A stretch of 64,000 bases of DNA from Azorinus chamasolen (Eukaryota; Mollusca; Bivalvia; Cardiida; Solecurtidae), in NCBI GenBank assembly GCA_963576725.1, contig OY755241.1, positions 61,191,071 through 61,255,070 on the forward strand, in the 5' to 3' direction. The position numbers and the translations under genes were made by a program. The notes under the pieces were generated by a model that saw only the letters and a list, made by a program, of their open reading frames with translations, ran no database searches and was not told where the DNA came from. Below are positions 42,133-54,249 of this stretch, piece by piece (within the stretch, counting starts at the first letter, position 1; the number at the start of each line of letters is the position of its first letter).

Positions 42133-42604
42133 TCCATGACTCCATAATGTTCATTACTTCATGAATATTAATTATATTCAGGAACATAAATTATATTCAT
42201 TTTTATAATGGCATACGAAAACAGGAAATTATTGTCATGCAAGAAACTATATACAGTAAAACCTCTCTATATCGACCACTAAATTACATCAAGTATTTTG
42301 TGTTAAAGGCATGTGGATGCTTAATGCAAGGTGAAAGTAAAACAGAACGCTCCTATAGGAGCATTCTGTTTTACTTTCACCTTGTTTTAAGCAACCACCT
42401 GTCCCTGCCACCTTCCCCAAAATACCAATTAATTAATACAATTTAGTAGTCTTTATGGAGAGGTTTTACTGTATATAGAGTCAAATCTGTTTTACTTAAT
42501 AAGCAAACAGAGCAAATCTTGATCTGATGACTCCTACAGGAACTGTCTGATCTGGGTCTACTCTGTTTGCAAAGACATGGAAAGGCGTATAAATGGAGTA
42601 AAGA
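42133..42604. mobile_element. TTAA-G MITE hosting TA-B
   Basis: TTAA 42129-42132, ttca 42605-42608. G body tttttataatggcatacg, attgtcatgcaagaaac; hairpin atctgatgactcctacagg at about 42500-42570. Confidence 0.8.
42254..42471. mobile_element. TA-B MITE nested in TTAA-G
   Basis: 218 bp, TA both sides. Apex gctcctataggagc within aacagaac...attctgtt. Contains a short ccctgccaccttcccc insertion. Confidence 0.92.
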
Positions 42605-42629
42605 GTTCAATATGCACTAAATGTATTAA

Positions 42630-43078
42630 TCCTTCACTCAATAGATTTAACCCATTACCTCATAGGCTATTTTAGATCCAACCATTTTGAATAAATCTAC
42701 TGAAAAGGAGCATTAACTAGAGAAAAGGAATTATTTTAGACTTGTGTAGTTCTGAAACCATTGTGATAAATAGAGCATTTGCTCCTATAGGAGCAAATGC
42801 TCTATTTATCACAATGGTTTCAAAGAGTTATTTTTACAGAGGCGTAGAAAGGCTTATTTGTGCAGTGTTTGCAAACACTGTAAACACAGATCAGATCCTG
42901 TAGGAGTAATCTGAAAGGGTATCCTCTGTGTGGCTTTAGAATTATATAGATCTATTAAATGATTCTACAGTTTTCACCTGGGCCATAACTATGTTTGTTC
43001 AGATTGATTGATAAATATAACATTAAGTATTATTCATATGTACATTATTTTTTACATGAATATTCATGAAGTAAAGGG
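42630..43078. mobile_element. TTAA-G MITE hosting TTAA-C
   Basis: TTAA 42626-42629 and 43079-43082. After the C copy come gtttgcaaacactgtaaaca, the hairpin, gattctacagttttcacc and gaatattcatgaagtaaagg. Confidence 0.8.
42651..42858. mobile_element. TTAA-C MITE nested in TTAA-G
   Basis: TTAA 42647-42650. Perfect apex gctcctataggagc. Right end merges with host sequence at cttatttgtgcagtg, so its right TTAA is lost. Confidence 0.85.
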
Positions 43079-43082
43079 TTAA

Positions 43083-43640
43083 ACAGTTTGAATCCTAATG
43101 ACATGCAAAGTGACTTAGCGTCTCATTTGGGTCCTAACTGACTTAGTGTCTCATTTGGGTCCTAGCTGACTTAGTCCCTAACTGACTTAGTGTCCCATTT
43201 GGATCCCTAACTGCTTTAGTGTCTCATTTGGGTCCTTTATTGACTTAGTGTCACATTTGGGTCCCTTACCGACTTAGTGTCACATTTGGGTCCCGTACCG
43301 ACTTCGTGTCTCATTTGGGTCCCTTACTGACTTTGTGTCTCATTTGGATCCTAACTGCTTTAGTGTCTCATTTGGGTCCTTTATTGACTTAGTGTCACAT
43401 CTGGGTCACTTACCGACTTAGTGTCTCATTTGGGTCCCTTACTGACTTTGTGTCTCATTTGGATCCTAACTGCTTTAGTGTCACATTTGGGTCCCTTATT
43501 GACTTAGTGTCACATTTGGGTCCCTTACCGACTTAGTGTCTCATTTTGGTCCCTTACTGACTTTGTGTCATTTGGATCCTAACTGCTTTAGTGTCACATT
43601 TGGTTCCCCTTACTGACTCAGTGTCACATTTGGTTCCCTT
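43083..43640. repeat. About 32-bp minisatellite derived from the TTAA-F hairpin
   Basis: Roughly 17 units of gacttagtgtctcatttggg, tcc.taact. The first unit is preceded by aacagtttgaatcctaatg, the F arm, and the repeat is its apex plus second arm. Confidence 0.88.
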
Positions 43641-43649
43641 CCTGTGTTC

Positions 43650-43728
43650 ATTTGCTATTATAAACATTAAGCTAATTAATATTCATGATGCCATTATTTC
43701 CTACATGAATATTCATGTAGTAAATCGT
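43650..43728. mobile_element. TTAA-G right-end fragment
   Basis: attaatattcatgatgccat, acatgaatattcatgtag. Confidence 0.65.
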
Positions 43729-43789
43729 TAATATTAAAAATTCTCTAGTAAATTTAAGCATTTCATACTGATTAGACTCTGAAGTTAAA

Positions 43790-43961
43790 CACTGGTGGGT
43801 GGAACATTGTAACCATTTTAGAAAGTAAAGAAACAGATCTTTCAAATTCCATTAGCAAACAGAGCAGACCCTGATCAGATGGCTCCGATAGGAGCCATCT
43901 GATCTGGGTCTACTCTGTTTGCAAATGCGTGAAAACGCATATTCGGTATATGAGGGAACGG
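43790..43961. mobile_element. TTAA-A MITE, left end missing
   Basis: Hairpin caaacagagcagaccctgat with apex gctccgataggagc; right end gagggaacggg before TTAA 43962-43965. Confidence 0.82.
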
Positions 43962-43989
43962 GTTAAACACTGATGGGTCATTCCACTCT

Positions 43990-44145
43990 GATTGGTCAGA
44001 TTTGAGTTCTCAAGCTTTTGATTGGTCAGATTTGAGTTCTCAAGCTTTTGATTGGTCAGATTTGAGCCTTTGGCTCAAATCTGGCCAATCAAAAACTTGA
44101 GAACGACCTCAGACTCAACTAAAAGTTTTATAAGCATGGACCTTG
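43990..44145. mobile_element. J-family element
   Basis: Tandem ttgattggtcagatttgag units in the left arm, tip gagcctttggctc, right end aagttttataagcatgg. Left end missing. Confidence 0.75.
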
Positions 44146-44344
44146 GTAAAAGTATAGCCAATGATCAGTAGCCTTATTTCTGATGTGTTTGTTGGTCTGG
44201 TTTTACACTGTTTGCAAGGCCAAGATAATTTTTCTCATTTCTAATGTTGTTGTTTTTTAAAATAACTAGACATGTTTATGAAAGATATACAGCATTTGTT
44301 CTGGTGAGTAAAGAAGCAATTTAGCATTGAAAAACTATGAATGC

Positions 44345-44569
44345 TTTACTCCGTACATTCACCTTTCTATACCTTTGCAAACAGAGTAGATCCAGATCAG
44401 ATGACTCCTATAGGATGAAGATGTAGGATATTAAAATAAAGATCTAATTGTACAGTTTCTGTCTGAGCCAAAATGTCCTGTGTTCATGTAACATTATAAA
44501 AACAATCTAATTAACATCATGATGTCATACTTCTTTCATACATGTACATGAATATTCATGGAGTAAAGG
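44345..44569. mobile_element. TTAA-G MITE
   Basis: gctttactccgtacattcac start, half a hairpin (gatcagatgactcctatagg), end tattcatggagtaaagggt and ttat. Confidence 0.78.
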
Positions 44570-44717
44570 GTTATGGCCATGTACTAGTCAAGAATGTGTG
44601 AACTTTTATTGAATACAACTGAAAGTAGTAAGGGTATAGAAGAACAGGCTTCACTCAAACTTGCTAACATATGGAAAGGATAAAAAGAAGAAACGGCATG
44701 TCCTACAATTTTGTTAG

Positions 44718-45170
44718 CCCTTTACTCCATAAATAGGCCTATCTAAACAAAGTAGTCCCAGATCAAACCATAAATAGGCCTATCTAAACAAAGTAGTCCA
44801 GTAGGTGCCGTCTGCTCTGTTTGCTTATGACATACAGTGAAACCCCGCTAATGCGACCACTTAATAAACAGCCACTGATGTCGTTTAAAGCAGGTGGTTG
44901 CTTAATGCAGGACGAAAGTTATGCAGAAAGCTCCTATAGGAGCTTTCTGCATAACTTTCATCCTGCATTAAGCTACCACCTGCCTCTGCCACCCAGAATT
45001 ATGCCCCGTTTTGGTGGTCGCATTAGCGGGGTTTTACTGTAATATATAGATATGAATCTACTGATTCTGCCATGGCCAACCATTCCTGTGTTTGTGCTAT
45101 TATAGCAATTAATCTTATTAATATTCATGATGTCATTATTTTCTTATATAAATATTGATGGAGTAAAGGG
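44718..45170. mobile_element. TTAA-G MITE hosting TA-P
   Basis: ccctttactccataaatagg start; a 46-bp local duplication (ccataaataggcctatctaa) replaces the left hairpin arm; ends gatggagtaaaggg. Confidence 0.78.
44835..45039. mobile_element. TA-P MITE nested in TTAA-G
   Basis: 205 bp, TA 44833-44834 and 45040-45041. Ends CAGTGAAACCCCGCTAATGC and inverse. Apex GCTCCTATAGGAGC at 44930-44943. Confidence 0.93.
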
Positions 45171-45439
45171 GTAAAATGAAGTGAAAACAGTTGAACACTG
45201 AAGCTGGCTAAACAATGGGACACCAAAACACTGCTGACATTGCTCTGCATTCACTTCACAGCATTGTTTCTATAGTGATATCCATCCAGGTCCCCTATAA
45301 ATTTTACTTTTCTAAAAAAGTGTTTTTAAAAGTCTGTGTACATATAATGTATGCAGAATTATGTGGTTGTCTTAAGCTAACCTGAGCAAAGCTCAGGGTG
45401 AGCTTTAGGAAGATTTGAATGTCCAGTGTGCATTGTGTG

Positions 45440-46420
45440 TATGTACATTGTGTGCCATCAACAATTTGCTTGTGAACACTCTAGTGGTCACAATTTTAGT
45501 TCATTCTTCATGAAACTTGGTCAGAATGAGTGTCTTGATAAAATCTCGGACGTGTTCGAAAGTGGGGTTAAAAACTAGGTCAAATACATGTAGTAGGCAA
45601 ACCTTGTGAATACTCTAGAAGTCACATTTTTTAGCCCAATCTTCATGAAACTTTGTCAGAATGATTGTCCTTTTAAAATTTTGGACGAGTTTGAAAGTAG
45701 GTCATGTGGGGTCAAAAACTAGTTCACCAAATCAAACAGTAGGAAAATCTTGTGAACACTCTATAGGTTACATTTTTAGCCGAATGTTCATGAAGCTTGG
45801 TCAGAATGATTGTTTTGATAAAATCTGGAATGAGTTTAAGTGGGCTACGTTGGATTAAAAACTAGGTCGCTAAATTAAACCGTAGAAAAACCCTGTGAAC
45901 AGTCTAGTGGTCGCATTTTTTTGTCCAATCTTCATGGACTTTGGTCAGATTGATTGTCTTAATCTCTGGCAAGATCGAACATTGGGCATGCGAGGTCATA
46001 AACTAGGTCACTAGGTCAAATAGTAGGAAAACCTTGTAAACACCCTAGGGGTCACATTTTTAGCCAAATCTAAATGAAACTTTGTCAGAATGATTGTCCT
46101 GATAAAATCTTAGACGAGTTTGAAAATGGGTTACGTGGGGTCTAAAAATAGGTCACTGTCATATCTTAGAAAAATCTTGTTTACACTCCAGCGGCCCTAT
46201 TTTCAGCCCAATCTTCCTCAAACTTGCTCAGAATATTTGTCTTGGTGATATCAAGGTTGAATTTTATTATAGGTGGATGGGGTCTAAAAATAGGTCACTG
46301 GATCAAATATTAGAAAATCCACTCCAGATGGCACATTTTTAGCCCAATCTTCATTGGTCAGAATGATTGTCTTTATAAAATCAATATTCTAAATCTTTGG
46401 AAATCTTGTTCTCCAGAACC
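45440..46420. repeat. About 145-bp tandem repeat, seven diverged units
   Basis: Each unit has caatcttcatgaaacttggt, cagaatgattgtctt, aaatct, ggggtcaaaaactaggtcac, cttgtgaacactctag and cacatttttagccc. I recall this kind of repeat from mollusc genomes. Non-coding. Confidence 0.88.
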
Positions 46421-46599
46421 ACTGCTCATGATCCACTATCAACATTGTTAAAATATTTCCCTTAGGTAAAATAGGCCCCTTCCTGGAGCTACCCAGCTAT
46501 AATCTTAAATCTATGGTAATCAAGTGGGCGATTATGGGCCCTCTTGTTGTTGTTGGGAGGAGCCTCCGAGGAGAGGGAGGATAGAAGAACTGGAACATG

Positions 46600-47190
46600 A
46601 GATGTCGACATCTCCCTTTAACATCAATATAATACTCCAGGTGTATGCTCCATCAATTGGGGACACAATGATGAATAAGTGGAAGAGTTCTACCAACAAC
46701 TCGAGGAACTCATTGACCAAACCCAAAGGAAAGATGCACTCGTAGTACAGGGTGAATGGCATGCCAAAGTTGGAAAAGATGCACAGGACGACTAAAGTGG
46801 CGCATGTGGGTCATACTATAAACTTAAGCACCTACAACAACCTGGTACTGACCAACACTCTAGCACCACAAAGCCATCAAGAAGATGGACCTGTCGTAGT
46901 CCAGACGGTGAGCATACTTACACCCTGGCAAAAATCGCTTCCGATCTGGCTTTAACATCACAACACGAAGCTTTCCTGGAGCTTAATTGGTAACGGCCAC
47001 AACTTGTTGATGATGCCATTCAAACAGTGCATCAAAACACTAAAAATTCTTAACCGCACCAGGATCATGCAAGCATTTCAAGCAGATATAGGTGAAAAAA
47101 CATCTCTACTCACCCTGGTCGTTCTTGGTGCTGAAGAAATGGACATCGACACTTTCATAACAGCATTCAACAACGGAATTACTTAGTTAA
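46600..47190 (+). pseudogene. LINE endonuclease fragment
   Basis: Broken frames give NIILQVYAPSIGDT, then the KVGKDA and TYNNLVLTNTLAPQSHQ pieces, then FQADIGEKTSLLTLV and MDIDTFITAFNNGIT. These match the order of the AP-endonuclease and following linker of RTE/BovB-like non-LTR retrotransposons (from memory of the family). Several frameshifts and stops; no polymerase follows. Dead copy. Confidence 0.75.
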
Positions 47191-47486
47191 AGGCAACATA
47201 CCAAGAAGCCTTGAATCACATCGGACATGATTGATGCCAGCAACGAAAGAAGGGCCCTGAAGAAAAAGCGATTTTAGGCAGATGGGCTCATGTATTGCAC
47301 ATACAGAGAGGCAAACTGTAGCGGCAAGACGATGATGATACATGTAGATTCCAAAGAGACTTTGATAGGCAGCTGCCGTGGCAAAGTTGGTAGCAGCCTG
47401 ACATGAAATGGTAGTAAAAACTAAAAAGGCTTACCAGTCAGTGAAAGCCCATAATAAATAGAAGTATACCAAGACATCAACTCTTA

Positions 47487-47547
47487 ATGGAAAAGTAGTA
47501 AAGTAAAGCAGGCAAAGCCACACACAAGACGCAACCACCACCAAAAC
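47487..47547. repeat. Segment shared with FB1 (3095-3151)
   Basis: gaaaagtagtaaagtaaagc, aaagccacacacaagacgc and ccaccaccaaaaca. Confidence 0.6.
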
Positions 47548-47550
47548 ATC

Positions 47551-47720
47551 GATGGATAACATCATGGATGACACAACACGCACACACACACACAACCACA
47601 CACCAAAACGCACACTCACACACGAGATGAACACAGAAAACACAAACAAACACACAAGAACTAGAGACAAACGCTCCACACATGAACAAAATCGCAAGCA
47701 CAAAGACGTAAGGCAAATAA
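47551..47720. repeat. CA-rich region
   Basis: Interrupted acacacac and cacaaac words. ORFs here on either strand are compositional. Confidence 0.7.
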
Positions 47721-47759
47721 CAGGAAAGGTGACAAAGAGAGTATCGCCTTGGCACTGTC

Positions 47760-49560
47760 AGTAGCAAAAACACCACTGGGGGTTTAAACCGGTTTACGGA
47801 CGTCCTAACCTTACACTTCTCTCAAAGTCACCCTAGCTCTACAAATAGTGTAAATAAAGGTATCCCCGCCGGACTTTCCCACAACATAGAAGACGGTGAA
47901 CATAACTGTTCTGCTTAGTTTTTATATTCTCAATAAAACTAACATACATGTACAATGTTCTTGTGCTATATATGCCTGTTTACAGTAATATTATAAAAAT
48001 AATCTTTTTGGCGCGGCCCTTCCTTCTTTTGCTGTAAATTTACAGCAAAGTTTTACTTGTAATAATGGTAAGGCAAACACAGTGGGATTCCCGACCAGGA
48101 ACAGAAAACCCCTAAGCAAGAGATTGAGGGCAATCTTCAACAACTATGCAGCGAAAACTTTGAATAGCGCTCGCAAAAAATACAAACGACCAGGCTGTAA
48201 TTAAGAATCCAAAACTTCCAAATTATTGTAGCTTAGGCAATATTATGTGTGCATTGGATTGGTGGTCAGGCAACCAACTTTGGACTATTATTGAGTTATT
48301 GGGATGTTTGTTTTTATACTTGTGAATGCCTATAATGACTTTCTACACGTTAGTTTATCATTCATTTGCCATATAGGGCAATCAATGATCCAACAGGAGA
48401 TCGAGCAGAAGAACGCTCTTGTTCTCTGGTTCTTCAATATTCCCGGTCAAAATTACTATTAAAAGATCGATACATTATCCTAACACCAGGTTAACATATC
48501 TTAGAGCTACCATCATATGGCAAGTGTAAAGCAAATGTGAAACCTGAATCATATTAAAACCTTCGTAACAACCTTTGAGGCATTCTCTTCAACCTCAGTC
48601 TAATGGGAATCATGTTGAAGAAGATCTTGTACATGTAGAACATTCATATGATTATATGTTTTCTGTATCTTATGTGTCAGTGACCATGGTCAGAGAAAAA
48701 AAACGTGTTCAGAGAAAGGACACTAAGGGTTTTTGTTCACTTTTTAACTCAACTGCCCCTTGTTCTAATTTTAAACAACATGTCATTCAGATGTGCCATT
48801 CGCCAGCCTACATATTAAAATCCTGATCATAAATGCAACAATTTGATTTATCTGTATTGTGTTGTTACCGCATTGGATACCTCTGTATGAAATCACTAAA
48901 ACATGTATGTCAGATTGACAGATATCCATCGAGAATGACCCATAGTTCATCTAGGAATATGTAATTGTGTACGAACCAATACGGATGATTTCTTTATATG
49001 TGGCAGATTCAAAATAAAAGACAATATCCATATTCTTCAACAACATATCACTGAGTATTCTGTTTGACACTACATTCAGTCACAAGAAAAGTATAAACAT
49101 AACGAAAGCCTATACCCACATAGCTTCGTCTGACAAACAGTTTGAGGATGTTTTAATCATTACTTACAATATTTAACACTTTAAATTCAAAAGAAAATGA
49201 CAATAAAACAATTCAGTACTAAATATGGTCTAACTAGAACTGTAAGCAATGATTGCTAATGATAACAAATATCCACACGCCGCCACATCCCGTCTTATAG
49301 GCTGCTAATTCATATTGGGATAAAGTGGAAACTGGACTAATAAATAATAAACAGGTCCAAATGAAACTAAAATTGTTTTTATACAAAACTGATGCCCCCA
49401 CCCCCCGCACGGACAAAGATTTCCATGTTCTATTTTCAAAATCCCATAACTCGTCAAACCGGAACTGGAATAATGTAAGCACTAGGCACTAATGCTGGTC
49501 AATCCTATTAAGTTTCATGTCTTGGAGATACCGCGAGGACAAAATTTCAATATAAAACAA
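47760..49560. other. No gene recognised
   Basis: AT-rich with no dense MITEs. An 83-codon plus-strand ORF at 48575-48826 has no recognisable motif and no flanking signals; not called. Confidence 0.5.
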
Positions 49561-49960
49561 GATGTGTTTGTGAAACACTATACACCCGACCTTTGATCAT
49601 GAAGGATGACTTTGATCTTTGACCCATGGACTAGGGGATTGAACGCGACACACCGTCTGCGTATGCTAAACATTTGTACCATGTTATTTTGAAATCCATT
49701 CACAGATGAAAAAAAAAGCTATAGAAGGGACACGAAATTTGGGACGGGTGGATGGATAGTGCTGATCAGTCCTATGAAATTTCATGAAAATCCGATTTAA
49801 GGTTTTGGAAAAACCACACGAATAAATTAAAATTGGACAGACAAACGGGCGGACGGGGGATGACAGCAGACGGACGGACAGACAGGCGGACGCCGCACGC
49901 AAAAACAACATGTCTCCCAAATATACTGGGGAAGACATAACTAGCAGGTGCATTGGTTAC
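49560..49960. repeat. Dispersed repeat with GGACAGACGG tail
   Basis: cctttgatcatgaaggatg, tttgacccatggacta, atttcatgaaaatccg, then gacagacaaacgggcggacg runs. A second ggacagac/ggacgg cluster is at 50022-50108. Confidence 0.65.
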
Positions 49961-50009
49961 TAAAAATAATAAGAATATCAAGTTTTAAGCAAACTTGTTG
50001 ATTAGGACA

Positions 50010-50110
50010 AGTGCGTCTATTAATGGACAGACAGGCAGACGGACGAATAGACGGACAGATTGAGGGACGGACATATGGGATGGACAGATGGAAGGACAGC
50101 CGGACTGACA
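50010..50110. repeat. (GGACAGAC)-like tract
   Basis: Irregular ggacagac and ggacgg units. Confidence 0.8.
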
Positions 50111-50375
50111 ACCTGATTCAGGTATACCATCATAATTTCTTGGGGTATGATACCAAATGTTGTAAATCTGAAATCGTTAGCTTTACTTTCATTGATAATT
50201 TTGTCTCGAAATGCGGATATTGTATAGCATAATATAAAACGCAATAACACGTACAAAGCTACCTTCGATGCAATGATATCACATATTTTCCAACTCTATA
50301 GATGTATATGTTGTAAAAAGTCACAATGGGAATTCTTCCCCTGATATGGTACCGACCAACCCTACTGGCTCATCG

Positions 50376-50505
50376 ACTATAGGTAGCTTAATACAGATCA
50401 AAAGTGTAATAGAAAGCTCTATATGAGCTTTCTGCATTACTTTTGCCCTGCATTAAACAATCACCTGCTTTTTAAAACCCCTATGATCAATAAATGGCCG
50501 CTGAA
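50376..50505. mobile_element. TA-type MITE remnant
   Basis: ataggtagcttaatacag, hairpin gaaagctctatatgagctttc, ccctgcattaaacaatcacc. Ends lost. Confidence 0.65.
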
Positions 50506-50526
50506 GACAAACATTGTAAACCCATA

Positions 50527-50935
50527 CTATCTGCCAGTGTCTGCAGTGTTTGACACCTATCAGACTATCTGCCAGTGTCTGCAGTGTTTGACACCTATCA
50601 GACTACCTGCCAGTGTCTGCAGTGTTTGACACTTATCAGACTATCTGCCAGTGTCTGCAGTGTTTGACACCTATCAGACTACCTGCCAGTGTATGCAGTG
50701 TTTGACACCTATCAGACTACCTGCCAGTGTCTGCAGTGTTTGACACCTATCAGACTACCTGCCAGTGTCTGCAGTGTTTGACACCTATCAGACTACCTGC
50801 CAGTGTCTGCAGTTATTGACCTATCAGACTACCTGCCAGTGTCTGCAGTGCTTGACACCTATCAGAATACCTGCCAGTGTCTGCAGTGCTTGACATCTAT
50901 CAGACTACCTGCCAGTGTCTGCAGTGATTGACACT
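50527..50935. repeat. About 38-bp minisatellite
   Basis: Eleven units of ctgccagtgtctgcagtgtt then tgacacctatcagacta, highly uniform. Confidence 0.95.
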
Positions 50936-52040
50936 TATGAAACTCTGAGGAAATTTGTTCTCGTCGAAAAGGGTATAATTGCATTGAAAACAGCAAAGAC
51001 TCAGATCAGCGTTTGGGGTCTGCACTGTTTAACATCCATCTTAATATGTAGAAAGGTGTTATTTGTCTTTCAATACTGGCTAACACTTGACCGGAGATCT
51101 CATCATAGAGGTGCTGTGTAATCTGTATCTATACTATTTGCAATGCGATGAGGCCATAAAATATACAGTATAAAACATACGGCTTGGTGTACATTTTGTA
51201 CACTCAAAATATGTACATTATCACTTCAAAGCACACCAGTGTTGATTTTGCCCCAAAGGTATTAGTCACTGGAAAGATTTGTTAGCCCTTAGCCTATTAA
51301 CCAAGACCTGATTAGCATTTGCAAACATCTAGGACCCAGATGAGACGCTGGGGGATCCAATAGTTGGGAATCCGAGGGGTAAAAAGTCGCTTATTTTTCG
51401 AGGTCCATGGCATTTTTTAGTAGAAATGTTTGAATGTCATAATTGTGTTGCCAGATACTAATCATTTATGGTTTTGGCCCATGCCACTGCCAAAACCCTC
51501 GTTGAAGGTCAGAAACTAGGTCAAAGGTCAAATGAGTGCAACGATGTAATAAAATCTCTATATAGTATAACATAGCCGTAATTTTGACAATTTCAATACT
51601 TTTTTGCATTTCATTTCTTAGCAATGTCTCCACAGTAAGTATAGAAATATTTATGGCGCATTTCAGGAAGTTTTGAGTGACCTGCGATGATTGCAAGTTC
51701 GGAAAATATCGTTTTAAATACATGTACGGTACATTATTATACAATATATATATATATAACTTTGATGCAAATCTATGCAAGTTATAGTACCTCTTCACGC
51801 AGATGTATCATTTAGAGATGATAATGAAACGCCAGAAGATTAGTCTCTTATTGCCATAATCTCAGTGTAATATTGGTATGTTTTATTGTATACTATGTCT
51901 AATATAAGCTGTCTGTATCATTACTTTCATTTGCGATTGAACCACCATAGTTCCTGGTGAGTATGGCGATGTTTTTACATAATGAATTGAAATATTTTAC
52001 CTACACCAGCAGAACCCATGACAAAACCCTTTCTACATTT
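50936..52040. other. No gene seen
   Basis: One MITE scrap at about 51310-51350 (gcatttgcaaacatctagga). Otherwise AT-rich. Confidence 0.5.
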
Positions 52041-52041
52041 G

Positions 52042-54057
52042 TGGGGACATGAATATCCCGGATATTGATTGGCCATTTTAACAGTTACTGGCCATAGGTA
52101 CCCACTCTAACTCAACAATGAACTCATAGGCATATTCAGTGCCGCTGGCTATGAGTAACCTTCCCTATCCGTGATGACAACAATCTATATGTTACTGCCA
52201 CAAACATCACTAGTTATCAGATATACCTCAATACCTGGAATAAGTAAGTATGTCATAGTTCTGACAAATATATCTGTCCTTCACGAAGGAAGCCTACCCC
52301 TCATCTTGTCCACCCGTCGAAAGATGCTAACACATGTTCTATGGCCATCAAAATGGCTGAGTTTACAGCACACTTGGAAAATCAGTCCCTTAACGAATCT
52401 GTACTCTGTGATATATTCAGTGGTCCCTTCTAAGTTGACATCCACCAGGTTCAGTCAGCCATGGTGCCACTCAATCACCCGCCGTTTCTCACGAAAGAAG
52501 AAATATGCGTACAAATAGTGCTGAGGACCAAAGTACAGAAGGACTGGCTACAGAAAACTTGCAAAGAAGTGCAAGGACGCCCAAGCTCATGGTGGGTATG
52601 TGATTGACTTAGTGACAGATACCAGCTGTAAGAAGCTTTACACATTTGTAAGGAGCAAGGCAAGACATGTGACTGCTCGGGAATAGCACCACTGAAGAAT
52701 GGTGCCATTAACAATGTTGATACACAAATCAAAGTTAAAATACTGAACCAGTAGTTCTCTGCCTTTACACATGAGGACTTATCTCTCATTTGTGCCGTTT
52801 GAGAGTATCCTTTTTCGAATGCCCTTCCTATTCATGTCATGATAACTGGTGCCTGCAAGCTTCTTAATGGCCTTAATCTCCACAAAGCTACCTGTCCAGA
52901 CACCATCTTATCAAGGTTCTTGAAAGAGATGGCACATTCACTGGCTCCTGCTCTTGTTCTGATCTTTCAGGCCTTACGACCAGGATAAAGTCTCCAGTGA
53001 CTATATACAAGACAATGGTCTAGAATAACCCCTTCAAACTATTGGCCTGTGTCCCTAAATTCTGTCACATGTAAGATTCTGGAAAACATCATACACAGTA
53101 ACCTGGTTTTACCATTACATCATCAACCCATGCCAGCATGGATTCCGGAAGCAGCGCTTCTGTGAGACACAACTAATCAACATGACCAATGACCTTGTGT
53201 CTAGTCCTATCAGATTGACGCAAACGTTTGACAAAGTGTCTTACAGACACCTTCTTCTTAAGCTCCAACACTATGATGTGTATTACAAACTGCTTGATTG
53301 TATCCAACAGCCAACAAGTCACACTGGAAGGTGTTTCCTCTGAGTCAGTACCGATAGCATCCGGTGTTCATCAATGTGCTGTTCTCAGTCCTTTCCTTTC
53401 ACTCGTATGCAATGATGACCACACAGACCACACTCTTCATGTCGACTCTTTGCTGACGCCTCACTTTTGTGCCGAGTCAATAGAAGATGCAGACGTCTTC
53501 CAGAATGACATCGGCAGTCTGTAGAAAAGGGAAGAGCCTGAGTTCAGATATGGTCATAAAGAAGGCAAATTGATCCACATCAGTTTTAAGCAGGAACCTT
53601 GGATCCTCCCAAAGGTCAACCAAGGAGGCATGTTACAAACTCCTGATCAGTCTGCAGGTTGAGTGCACATATTTTGTCTTGGATCCACACACTAAGGCCA
53701 TGACAAAGCATGTGGAGATGGTCCAACATAGAGCTACCATATTTGTAATTTTGCATTATTGCAAAACAAATGCTCAGCGTTGGTGCAATGCTCAACACGA
53801 TTTGCTCAAACAGAGGCACAACCAAGTAAAGGCCTTGATGTTCTATAGGTTTGTAAATGATTTTGTTGCAGCTGACGCCCCACCTTCTGACGCCCTTACC
53901 CTGCACCTACAAGAAGCCATTCCTTACGATTCGTTCCAAGTTTTTGCAGGACCAAATTCCTGAAGGAGTATTTCTTCCACTCTGCTGTCAACATCATCTG
54001 GAACAAGCTACCATAACATCAAGTGATAGCTCCCAACTTTCCAGGTTACGATCTTAG
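52042..54057 (+). pseudogene. Nearly full-length but decayed LINE ORF2
   Basis: In order: endonuclease motif GDMNIPDIDW (about 52043-52075); LTSTRFSQPW and a basic FSRKKKYAYK stretch; DWLQKTCKEVQG; reverse-transcriptase pieces GFRKQRFCETQLI, FDKVSYRHLLLKLQHYD, VTLEGVSSESVPIASGVHQ; then LDPHTKAMTKHVEMVQHRA and an RFVNDFVAA region. The order is that of CR1/Jockey-group non-LTR elements. The expected FADD catalytic box appears only as a damaged FADAS-like reading. Many stops and frameshifts, so it is inactive. Confidence 0.85.
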
Positions 54058-54249
54058 CTGCCATGTACTCTTCTTCTGTTTGCAATGTTTTAACCTGTTT
54101 CTTAACTTGCACGCTGGATCCTCCCTCACCTATGTGCATATCACAATGGTGCGAGTATGCATGCTTTAAAGAGGTCAAGCATGACAAAATAAGAAACAGA
54201 AGACACAAGTTGATGTAGTATACTAGTATTGCAGTATTCAACAGATACA

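Noticed and set aside
47431..47776. Cys/Val-rich minus-strand ORFs of 90-99 codons resembling membrane proteins
   Set aside because: Produced by a CA-rich strand read in reverse; no splice or start context and low-complexity composition.
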